This document shows positions 13,165 to 26,200 of a DNA stretch of 64,000 nt, in pieces (position 1 is the stretch's first letter; every line of letters starts with the position of its first letter). The translations under genes were made by a program, and so were the position numbers. A model generated the notes under the pieces. It did not search any database, was not told the origin of the DNA, and saw nothing but the letters and a program-made list of their open reading frames with translations. Origin of the DNA: Bagarius yarrelli (lineage: Eukaryota; Chordata; Actinopteri; Siluriformes; Sisoridae); assembly GCA_005784505.1 (NCBI GenBank), contig VCAZ01000014.1:3365241-3429240 (forward strand), given 5' to 3'.

Positions 13165-16100
13165 CTAATGGGAAAAAAAGACAAAGGGTGGAATTAATAA
13201 TGGCTGTCCATTTTAGGTTATTGCATTGCTACACTGGATGGACAAACGTTTGTGGACACCACCACAAAAGCATACATATGTGTATAGAGATGTTCTACAT
13301 ATGTGTAGAACATCTCTATAACCCTGGAGCACTAAGATTTCTCTGTACAGAAACTAAACACTGTTCCAGCATGACAATGCACCCAAGAACAAAGCATGTT
13401 CTAGTTGGTGTGAAAGAACTCAAATGTCCTGCAAAGATCTCTGACCTCATCCCCACTGAACACCTTAGGGATGTACTAGAACACCGACTGCACCCCAGAC
13501 CTCCATTAGTGTCTGAATTCAGAATTCGGTTTTGGTCTGAGGAGCAACTTCCCACAGCCAGTGGAGGTTTTTATAGAATTCTCAGTGAATTAGAATAGAA
13601 TTTTATAGAATTCTAAGTCGAAAATGTAATTTTTGCAAAAAACTTCACAATTTTCGCACGTAAAAAAAAATGAATGAAAAAAAATGACCTAAATTTGCGT
13701 CAATCGCGTTTAAACACCGGACCCAATATTTCCTTTCCTCTTTGATTTTTTTAAAAAAGAGACAGGACAACAAAATTATCTCAACCGCTGGAAGACTGTT
13801 TTGTTTTATTTTGCAAGAATTTTAAATAATACGCATCATAATTAGTGTGCAAAATCAATCGTTATTGTTAATAACGAATACGAAAAAAAAAGGCATACGA
13901 AAATTTCGGACTGACCTTTAGAATGAGACTAAATCTGGGAATGAAATGTTTAATAAACACATACAGATGTTAAGACCAGGTGTCCAAAAACGTCTGTCTA
14001 TCTAATGTACGTCTTTCTATTGTACAACATATATAATAGAGAAACAATGCATAAACTCACATTATTCCGGGGATTTGGTTTTGGCACCGATGGTAAACCT
14101 GGATTTCTTGGGGACTCATAAGAGTTCAAGAAACCCGTTGGAATCAAGTTTGAATGCTTTTCCTCAGCAACTATGAAGAAATGCTCATAATCCTGTATGG
14201 AAAGAAATCAATGGCACATAAATATACAAGCAAAAATATTTTCCATTTGAACATAAAATAAATATGCTCTTGTGATACTAGTTTCCGAAGAAATACACAG
14301 AACTGATCTCAACTGGTTTATTCTCGTCCCCTTGCTTGAATCCGGGTTCATATAGAGGTGTGTAGTATCGCACTGCATTTACTTCCTTACATTAATGTGA
14401 GTAGAATAATAAAAAAAGGACTTTTATAAGTAGCTTTAACTGGCCTAGCTTTTATTATGCGTTAAAAGTAATCTCACAATCGACTAAATAAAATACGCTG
14501 TAAGAAGTTTTTCTGGATTTAGGATTTAACCTTCATTTAAATCAGATCTAAAGCAACTAATAACTCACTGCTTGAGTAGTCTTATCAATCTATACTTCTA
14601 ACTTTAAACATTTATAAATTTACTGTTACTTGAGCAATTACTCTTATAAACTATTTTAGCAAAATGTTTGGTTACGCTACCACTTCTGGTTTATAAAAAA
14701 AAAAAAAAAAAGATATTTAAATGATATGTAATCTCGAAAAAAACCTTCTAAATAAATTGTCTCCTGTTTGATGAAACAAATTTCCTGAAACTGCACATTG
14801 TCTTGACCATCAAAGAAGAAACAGTGAAAGAAAAAGTAAGAAACAAGGAAAGAAAAAAAGAGAAAGAAAGAAAGAAAGAAAAAAAGAAGGGAAAAGGGAA
14901 GGAGAACGAAAGAAAGCAAGAAGAGAAAGAAATCGAGAAGGAAAGAAAGAAAAACGAGAAGGGAAAGTAAGTAAGAAGGTAAAAAAAAAAAAAGTATAAA
15001 ACTCATTTTTAACTGGGGGGGGCTTTTTTTTATACTGCTTCTGGTTGGTAAATAAAAATAAAAATACTTAAACACTGCTAGACTTTGCGTGGAGTGAAAC
15101 AGACACAAATGGGCAGAAAGAGGGTGGGGAAATGTAGGCTTTTATTAATGACTATTTAATAATGATTTATTAATGAATAATAAAGTGCTCCTCTGTGAGT
15201 AGTGACTGGTGGTAAAACCGCTCTGGCTACAGGAGGAGGCAGCACCCAGGCGGTACCTGCATCCGTGTACCTTTCCGAGTCTCCTAGTTTAGTCCTTTAT
15301 GTTAGAGAGAATCTGCACACGCCCTGATTAGTTACCTGGACAAACGTCTTCAGACGAGAGATATCCAGCTGTAAGTGGGCGTCTTTAGGGCTTGTAGAGA
15401 AAAGTGCTTGTTCTCCAGCATAAAGGCTGGGAATCGGGCCAGACTGCTGTCGAAGTTGCAGGTTGCTTACAGCCAGTAAAGCTGATGGCTTTACCAGGTC
15501 CTCCAGTGCGAGAAGAGCCAGACTGCTACAGATCCTCACAGAGACAAAGTCAAACTTTTCATCCACTAAGTACAACACAGGAGACGTACCTGCAAAAAAA
15601 CAAACAAAAAAAAAAACAAAAAAAAAAAACCACACACACAATAAGATGGACAAACACTAAGTCATTTTATCATTTTACCGAAACTGTAGGCTTTGTCTTT
15701 TAATCCCACATTACACGGCAAAGACATTTCGAGGCTTTCATTCTATCCGAGAGTCAAACTGGACAAAGTGAATGTTTTAACTTCATTTATTTTTTTAAGA
15801 TAAAGAAGAAATGTGATCTAAAAAAAGCTATAAGAAAAATAACCCGATTTATTACTGTAAGTATTTGTTTATGACTTTTATATTTTGACCAAATAAAAGA
15901 TTTTGCTGCCTTTTTTTCTTGATACGTAAGTTAGGTTACAAAAGATAAAATAAAAAAACTTCTAAAAATGTATTAATGACCACAAATGCACTGAATCCTT
16001 CCCTTCAGCTTGATTGGTACAGGTGACTCGACCTTTTTGCTCTTGTATAACTTGAATTTAACATTCATATTTAACAGACAACATTTATTTGCACAGAGAA

Positions 16101-19100
16101 ATAAAGGCAAATGTTTGGAAGTGGTAGCGCAGTGGTTAAGGTGTTGGAAGATCAGGCTTCGATTCTCAGCACCACCAGGTTACCACTGTTGGACCCCTGA
16201 GAAATGCCCTTAAACCCCCAATTGCTCAGTTGTATAAGAGAGATAGATGCAAGTCGCTCTGGATAAGGGCGTCTGCCAAAAACCGTAAATGTAGAAGTAA
16301 TTAAGAGTTAATAAAACACTTCGGGAAAAGGAATAAAAACCAACCGTGTCTGTCCGAGATGGAAATTACATATCCCACAACGTCCACCTCTCCACACGGA
16401 GAGCTGAATCCGGGGCTCTGAAGATCTCGGAATTTTACCGATTGTCTCGCAGGAAAATGTAGACTTATCCATTCTGGGCAAACCTGTTTCACAAATCTGG
16501 ATAGTTATTCTTTTTAAGTGAAAATGAAATTAAAAGTGATTTTTTTTAATAAACAATGGAATGTACACATGGCAGCATATATATATAAAAACCATAACCA
16601 TAAAACAGCTTCCCGGCTTTACCTCAATGTCCTGAAACTGTGATTTTTTGGTGGCTGTAAACTGGATGTTAGAAGTTCCAGAGCGTTTCTTGGTCTCAGA
16701 TGTGGCCAGATGGTAAGCCTTGAATCTGCAGCCCTCTTTCAGTACGGAGCGCAACTCCGCAGAAGGCCGCCATATATTCAGTGTGTAAACTTGAATAAAA
16801 TTATACAATTAATTGCTTAAACCTGGTTGCAATATGGTGGTTTGTGTTCTTTTGGCATAACTGAATATAAAGTCAGCTATTTATACTGACAGCAAAAAGC
16901 ATGTACCCATAATGCAGCATGATAAATATAGCTTTTTACTTTTTCATCTGTTGGTTTACAGAACTCAACTTTCCCCTCAATAAAGATTTACAGCCAAGCA
17001 AATGTTTCCTCAGTCTATAATCTGAAAAATCCGAACACAGATTAAATCCCTCACCACAGTTGCTGTGTGTATCGTTAGCGTCAGCTATGGAGAGTTTCCA
17101 GACAGGAGTAACGTCTCGGTTAGCGCAGCCCCCATCAGCGTCCTGTACAGCCTTATGCACTCGGTCATGTAACTCGGCTCTCTTCCTCTCAGTTAAAGCT
17201 CGTCTGTACTCGCTCACAGCTTTTACCTGCTGTGTGCTTAAATGGGCCTATGCAAATAAAAAAAATGGCTGTGAAAGTCGAAGCTTTATTCACAGTAAGT
17301 GGTTTATTTCGTAGTTATTCACACCGATTTTAAAAGAACATGTCGTATGACCATTTCAGGACAATACACAAATGCAAGTATACAAGCAACAGACTATTAC
17401 CTGAATGCTAATTCCAGCTGTTTTATTCAGGTGAGGTGCAGGTTATTACAGGCTATGCTTTTTACTAGACTTTAACAATTATACTGTAGTTATACGTTAT
17501 AAACTATATAGTACTTATACTGACATTTATACTGTAGTTATACGTTATATAACTATATAGTACTTATACTGACATTTATACTGTGGTTATACGTTATATA
17601 ACTGTGGTTATACGTTATATAACTATATAGTAGTTATACTGACATTTATACTGTGGTTATAAGTTATATAACTATATAGTAGTTATACTGACATTTATAC
17701 TGTGGTTATACGTTTATACTGTGGTTATACGTTATATAACTATATAGTAGTTATACTGACATTTATACTGTGGTTATCATATTATATACGTTATATAACT
17801 ATATAGTAGTAATATACTGAATTTCTACTGTAGTTATACGTTATATAACTATAGTAGTTATACTGAAATTTTCTACTGTAGTTATACATTATATACTATA
17901 TAGTAGTTATACTGACATTTCTACTGTAGTTATACATTATATAACTATATATAGTAGTTATACTGACATTTCTACGGTAGTTATACATTATATAACTATA
18001 TATATACTTATATAACTGAAATTTTATACTATGGCTATATTACATTATATACATAATAGTAGTTATACTGACATTTCTACTAACTGTAGTTATACATTAT
18101 ATAACTATATAGTAGTTATACTGAAATTTATACATTATACTGTAAACTATAGTAGTTTTTACTGACATTATCTACTGTAAGTTAGTACTATATAACTATA
18201 TAGTAGTTATACTGACATTTATACTGTGGTTATAAGTTATATAACTATATAGTAGTTATACTGACATTTCCTACTGTATTATACATATATAAACTATATA
18301 GTACTTATACTGAAATTTCTACTGTGTTATACATTATATAACTATATAGTAGTTTATACTGACATTTACTATTTTTCTTACTGTAGTTATACGTTATATA
18401 ACTATATAGTAGTTATACTGACATTTCTATAGTTATACATTATATAACTTATATAGTCGTTATACTGACATTTCTACTGTAGTTTATATTGCTACATTAT
18501 ACTTATAACTATATAGTAGTTATACTGACATTTCTACTGTAGTTATACATAACTATATCTATAACTATATAGTAGTTATACTGCAGTTTATACATTTATA
18601 CTGTAGTTATACTGATTCTATAACTATATATACTGTAGTTTATACATGTAGTTATACATTATACTGTGGTTATAAGTTATATAACTATATAGTAGTTATA
18701 CTGACATTTATACTGTGGTTATACGTTATATAACTATATAGTAGTTACTATTTATACGTTTCCATGTATCTGTATGTACATTTATACTGGGTATCAGTTA
18801 TAACTATATATATAATATAGTAGTTTATAGAACTATTAGTAGTTATACTGACATTTATACTGTAATGTATAAACTCACGCTCTTCCGATCAGTATTACAA
18901 ACATCCTAAATCACCCACTTGCAACTTCTTAGTAAATCTGTTTAAGCACTTCACCTCCACAGCAGCGGAATCATTCTCCATCGCTTCATGAAGCTCCTCC
19001 CCCTCCTGCATATTTTTCATCTCTTGCAGACTAAATGTTCTGCTTCTTCTGGTTTTCTTCTTTTCTGGAAAGGCACATAAAAACCCATATGTAGTATTAA

Positions 19101-20701
19101 TCTTTGATAAAACATATTAAGATTTTTACATAATGAAATTAAGTCATACTTTTTAGATTAGTCTATTATTCTGTGACAGGTCTGTATTATTAATTTCAGC
19201 CATAAAATAATCACGTCCGAACATACATTCTAAAACATTTATTGATCTCAAAAGAAAGACATTCTGTATAGAGCCACCAAACAGCTGTAAAAGGGTTGCA
19301 AGTGTTCGAAGTGTAAGAGGCGGTTCACATATCACGTCTTATGCGCTCTCAATTTTATTATTTTTAAATGTAGACACTAATAAAGCGCGATAAGGATGTG
19401 ACGTGCATGTGGTGCGACACACTTTTTTGACAGTGGTGGCTAAAGTGTTTAAGGCGCTAAGTTGCTGAACTGAAGACTAGGACCAGGTGGGTTCAAGCCG
19501 CACCGCTAGTCTGAGCTGTTGCTCTGAAGACCAGAAACACTTGGGTTCAAGCCCTGCCACCGCCAAGCCAACCACTGTTGGATTCTTGAGCAAGACCCTT
19601 AACCCTTCCTGCTCCAGGGGCGCTGTATGATAGCTGACCCTGCACTTTGACCCTAACACCCAAGATGGGATATGCGGAAAAGAGAATTTCACTGTGCTGT
19701 AGGTATATGTGACAAAATAAAAGCATTTACATTTTTTTTAGAACCCTGCAAATGACCGCAGGTCATGTGAAAAGATACAACCAATCAGCTTCCTCACATT
19801 TTCCTTCAAATCCTCAGCAGTAAAATGGAGGAGCAGCTTTTTTTCTTTTTTGTGAACAAATTTTGTGGCGGAGTTTCAGCAAAGCGAACAATCTATTGCT
19901 TTGTTGTAACGTAGATCACAGTTGATGGTAGCTTAGCAACCAGAGCGCAAGCGACAGAGCGTAGGAGAAGCGACACGCCTTGATATGGGAACAGCCCATA
20001 ATACTACATTTACTTATAAAGTGATTTCTATCTCGAAAATGATCAGTAATTTGATTAACATAAAACATTTCTCGTCTTGCACCGAGCACGCTGTAGAAAT
20101 GCACACAAATACAACAGTAATTGATTGTAAATGTAAAAATATGACACCTTCTTCCTCTTTCTCAATCTGTGCTTGTATTGTGGAGAACAGGAGCTCCATG
20201 GTTTTCTGTTTGGTCCTGTTGTAGCGTGCCGCCTCTCTGTCTTCAGCTCGCTCATTGCGAAACACAAACACTGAACCTGGCTTCTTCTCCATCCACTACA
20301 TATCAAAACAGCCAGAAATATATAAAAATTGATTTATAATTATAATTGAATGTTGTGGTTTAGTCCCTTCCGGATTTTAACAGCAATGTTATAGTGAGGA
20401 TGTTTTAATCAGATGTACAGATCATAAACAGGTCACAAACTAAACTTTCTAAAATATTAAATCTATTTAAGTAAAATAATAAATCTATAAACTGCAAAAA
20501 TAACTTCAGGAAGAAGAAAAAAAAAAAAAAAAACCCACACACCTGTGTTGGGTAACTCCTTAACACGATGATGTCGACACAGCTCACCACTCCTCCATTA
20601 GAATACAGTGATGAAAGGAAGAGTGGAAAGGGTCGAGGGTCTTTATAGAAGCCAAGCTTGGTGTCCCAGCGGGCTCGTCTTGTACTGTTGGCCGAAATCT
20701 C

Positions 20702-20735
<34 letters not shown>

Positions 20736-23148
20736 TCAAAATCGAATGTAGTTTCATATTGCATTGTATTTCTTTTATCTACACTAACAGGTTGCAGTAA
20801 TGTCACATGTAATTCATGTCAGAACACAGCCCTAGATCATGGAACGGGGTTTATTTACCACAGCATATCTCATACAAAATGACTGTACGGACAGCGACCA
20901 TGTTGCCATTAAAGATAAAGACTTTGCAATGTTTTTATCATTTATTCCTTTATTAATTCATTCATTTATCTTCTATACCCACTTATTCCCTTATTCAGAG
21001 TTTCACAGGGATCTGCTGGAGTCTATATCCACAGCCGTCTCTGAAAGGGCAAAAGGCAGTAGGGGTACACTCTGGACAGACACACACCACACACACCACA
21101 CTCCTATGGCCAATTTAAAATTGCCAATCAATGCAATTTACATGTTTTTGGACTGTGGGGGAGACCGAAGAACCTGGAGTAAATCCACGCAAGCACCTCA
21201 CCTTGAGCATGAGAGAATCAGGAGCCTCTAAAGGAGTACATGCATCCGGACAGCCAATCAATTCTGCCCCATGGATCACAAGTTTCACACCCACTTTCAG
21301 ACAGCCCTTTTGCAACATGGTAGATAGAGGACAGTCCAGTACTGCTTTAATAGAATACCAGCCATCGGTAAGCCAGATGACCGCCGCGACCGCCTCTGGC
21401 TTTGTATCAGCGGCATCCATGACCTCCTCTGACCTGACTGAACTTTTGGCAATACCACATACACACAGCACCATAGTCTTGGCTGGTGTGTCGTCTCTCT
21501 CCATAATCTTTCTCAGGGCTGATCTTTGACTGTGGTCCACCTCAACATCGTACCTATAACGAAATTAATAAAAAGAATACAAATACATTATAAACAGCTA
21601 GAAATACATTGTTCTGACCTTAATCAAGAGCAATCTAAATTGGAAAGCTTAACAGATGTTATCCAAGTTTAAAAATTCACATTTACCTGGTCAAAAAAAG
21701 TATCTAAAAATAGAATAGAAAACTTTACACTCCAGTTTCTCATTTCGAAATGATTCACTTACTGCAGAACTATTCACACAAACCGAGACCTTCATATTAG
21801 GTTTTTGTCATGTTGATTAGTTAATTTAATATAAAATGATACCTAATTAACCAGATGTAGAATAACAAATAATAAAAATAGATGTGGAAATGTTAGCTAA
21901 ACTAAAGGAAAACTCTAAAAAAAATCCTTTAAATGATTTAACGTTAATGTAGCACCGCCATCTTTTATGTACGTTCTAGAGCAGAAATTAAGGTATATTC
22001 AACAATGCTTTAATAACACAGATATAAAACAATAAATACACACAGAAAAGATCACCCTGGGACCATGTTTTTTTTAATTAATTTTTTCCCCCTCTGAAAT
22101 ATTTTGGCATTACATTTTGGGGGGTCGGGGTCACTTGCCTAGTCGGCCAGTGTGACTTGTCAATCCCTACTCTATCAGTATTATGTCTTTTACATCCAAT
22201 ACCTGAGTTTGAGCTGTAGGAGCACCTGCTCTGGAGTGAGACACCGACCACCCATCACTTCTGGAAAGGCTCTTTCCATGGAGGCCCGTTTCCACACAAT
22301 CCACCGATAGTGGTTATACACCCATGCTTCACTTATCAGTTTGAGGTCAACACCAGGAGTGTCACATAAAGCTCTGCCAAAACGAAATCATCCAGCTATG
22401 AAACTAGAGAAGGCGAGTAAAGATCTCTCACGCGAACAGAAAAAAAAATAAAAATAAAATAATCTAGCGCCCACCTGTAAAACTCCTCTTTACCCAGCAT
22501 TCCCCTGCTGTCTGGAATTAGCCACCCACCGTCAGCCAACTGAATCCCTCCAGTCTCCTTAAGAAGCTCCCGTGTGAAAAACTCATCACAGCTGAACCGG
22601 AACGACTCTGCGTTCTCGCTGGATATTTGGGACACTTTGAAGGAAACACCATGCTGATACATCTAAAAGAGGAAAAGGTTTACGAGTAGCGGAAACAGAC
22701 GAGAGACGTTTTAAAGGGTAAAAACGTGTAAGGAAAGAAATAAATAAATACCCGGTCCTCGGTGTGCAGTTCAGGACACTTATATCCTACAGCCTCTCTT
22801 AGGGAAACTCTGCTCACTCCTGATGTCTTAGCCAGGTAAAGAGATCCTGGAAGAGGTCGAACTCTCTGACGCTTCTTTTTTCTGATTCTCATGTTTTGCA
22901 TATCTCGTGCTAACCCCAAGGACTGCTGCCAAATGACTATAACAGATGAGAAAGAGATGAAAATAAAATGTACATAAACCAAAAAAAAAAATCTTAAGTC
23001 GAAAATCAATGACCACAAAGAAGTGTGAAAATTCCTCATATCTTTTATCTTTAATTTGCTGGTGTTCTTTAATAAATATTCAGAAACTATAAATATTTTA
23101 CCTTTTAAATTATATTTACAGGCATTTTTAACTTTATTGATTGGACAA

Positions 23149-23238
<90 letters not shown>

Positions 23239-26200
23239 TTATAGGCAAAAGTCTAATGCAAAAGCTGATAAAAACATGATTAGCTTCTCCATATTTTACT
23301 ATTCATTTCCAACTAATTTTAAAAGTTTTGTAAATTGGCTAAATTTTAGGCTAAATCTACAACAGGCTAAATTTTACCAAGATTATAAGTGGTTGTTTTT
23401 TTTCAGTGGCTCAGTTCCATTTTGTAGTTTGGATTTTTTTTTTTTTTTTATGTCCTCTGTAAGGACGACAATTTAAAAACTAGCAATTGGTAGTTTTAGA
23501 ATTCTCTTCCTTACAGATAACATCAAAAGGAGACAAAAATCATAACAGCTACCGCATTATTTTCAATGCTGACATGTTAACATACATTATTACCCATTTG
23601 ATCGCGAAACATTTACTATGGTGGGCTGGTGGGGGCTATTTTTTATGTGCTTTCTCTACACTGGGAATTCCCATCAATAAAACAAATAGCTGTTCATTTG
23701 GAAGACGGAACAGGACAATTCATTCACCGTCTGGATTTATACTTCGCAAGCAGATTTTCCACAAATCATTGCAAATAAAAACTGCCATTTGTGATGGTTG
23801 GTTTATGCTCCAAACAGCAAACAGCCCCGAGTATTTTTCTTTGTTCACCACACAGTGGTCAAAATTAGACACAAGACTTAAATGAACTTGCTTACCGTTT
23901 GTCTCTCCAGGGACCGTGATGTGGTTCATCAGCTTCTCCTCTCTCGTGGTTTCTTCTGTCTCTGGTTTCCTGGTTGAATCACCAGAATTTAGCGAGGAAA
24001 CGTGACCTGATGTATCTTTCTTTTTACTTGGTGGATTAAACACACTGGGTGCTTTGACCACAGCTGTGTGTCCACAGGTTTTTGGTGTCGTAGCCTGGAG
24101 ATTTTTTCGAGACGGGGGTATAAACACTGGAGGCTTGGAGTCTGATGTTCTCAGTTTGATGTGATTTTGGTTGGTTGATGCTTGGTCTTCAACAATCCTG
24201 TACATCAAAACAACTCAAGTTCAAGGAGTTTTATTGTTATTTCAACCACATATAGCAGATGCAGTACACAGTGTGATGAAATAACGTTTCTCCAGGACCC
24301 CCTGGTGCTACACAAAACATAGAATTTACAAAACAACAAAGAGCCACTAAACCGGATAGACATAAAGTGCATGTGTGCAACCTGGTGCAGACCGTGCAGA
24401 AACAGACAGTGCAGTAAACAATACAAACATTACAAGGACAGTGCAAAAAGACAATAAAAGACAGGACATACTGGAATAGCGCCAACCGTATTGTAGATGA
24501 GGTAGACATGAAATGTGCAAATTACAACAGTACTGTGCAAATAGCAAGTGAGTAAAGTGACTATAGTATTGTAAAGTGAATATAGCATTGTAAAGTGACT
24601 ATTGTAAGTGCTATTTAGTTTGTTCAAAGTGTAAAGTGACTATAGTATTGTAAAGTGAATATAGTATTGTAAAGTGACTATAGTATTGTAAAGTGACTAT
24701 AGCATTGTAAAGTGACTATAGCATTGTAAAGTGACTATAGCATTGTAAAGTGACTATAGCATTGTAAGTGACTATAGCATTGTAAAGTGACTATAGCAAT
24801 TGTAAAGTGAGTATATGTATTGTAAGTGACTATAGCATTGTAAAGTTTTAGTAAATGACTAAGTATTGTAAGTGACTATAGCATGTAAAGTGACTATAGC
24901 ATTGTAAAGTGACTATATTGCATTGTAAAGTGACTATGCATGTCAAGTACATTGTAAGTGACTATAGTAAGTGACTGTAAGTGACTATAGTGCATTTGTA
25001 AAGTGACTATAGCATTGTAAAGTGACTATATATTGTCATGACATAAGTTGAAGTACTATAGTATTGTAATGACTATATAGTGTAAGTGACTATAGTTGTA
25101 AGTGACTATAGCATTGTAAGATTGACCTATATTATTGTAAAGTGACTATAGTATTGTAAGCATTTGTGAGTATAGCATTGTAAAGTGACTATAGCTATAA
25201 TTGTAAACTATGTGTACTAAGTGACTATAGTAAAGTGAGTGTAAAAGTGACAAGTATATTGTAAAGTAAAGTGACTATAGTATTGTAAGTGACTATAGTA
25301 TTGTAAAGTGACTATAGTATTGTAAAGTGACTATAGTATTGTCAAGTGTGACTATAGCATTGTAAAGTTACTATAGTATTGTAAAGTGCTATAGTATGTA
25401 AAGTGACATTATTGTAAGTACTATATATTGTATAGTTTGTATAGTGAGTGACTATAGCTTGTAAAGTGGAGCTAAAGTGAGTATTGTAAAGTGACTATAG
25501 TATTGTAAAGTGAGTATAGCATTGTAAAGTGACTATAGTATTGGTCTAAAGTAACTATAGTTATTGTAAAGTGGTGACTATAGTATTGTAAAGTGACTAT
25601 ATATGTAAAGATATGATTGTAAGTGACATAGCATGTAAGTTACTATAGTATGTAAGTGACTATAGCATTGTAAAGTGACTATAGTATTGTAAAGTGAGTA
25701 TAGCATTGTAAGTGACTATAGTTGTATTGTAAAGTGATTGTAAAGTGGTATAGCATTGTAAAGTGACTATAGTTTGTAAAGTGACTATAGTATTATTGTA
25801 AGTGAGTAAGCATTGTAGCTATAGTATTGTAAAGTGACTATATTGTAAGTGACTATAGTATTGTAAAGTGACTAGCATTGTAAAGTGACTAGTATTGTAA
25901 GTGACATAGTGTAAATGACTATAGCATTGTAAAGTGACTATAGATGTAAGTGGACTATAGCATTGTAAAGTATTGACTATAGCGTATTGTAAAGTGAGTA
26001 TAGGCATTGTAAAGTGACTATAGCTATGTATTGTAAGTGACTAGCATGTGAAGTGTACTATAGCATTGTAAAGTGAGTATGAGCTATAGTAAAGTGACTA
26101 TAGCATGGTAAGTGACTATAGCATTGTGTGACTATAGCATTGTAGCTATAGCATTGTAAGTGACTATAGCATTGTGACTATAAGCATTGTAAGGACTATA

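Noticed and set aside
13188..13598. 136-codon plus-strand ORF
   Set aside because: Out-of-frame reading of a decayed Tc1-like element within brca2 intron 26.
16118..16300. tRNA gene candidates in this and similar SINE heads
   Set aside because: Only an A/B-box-like head remains, followed by the common SINE body and tail; no intact cloverleaf.
21131..21529. 132-codon plus-strand ORF
   Set aside because: Antisense of brca2 exon 18 fused to repeat sequence.
23056..23476. Arg/Glu-repeat ORFs
   Set aside because: Translation of a (GA)n microsatellite in brca2 intron 14.
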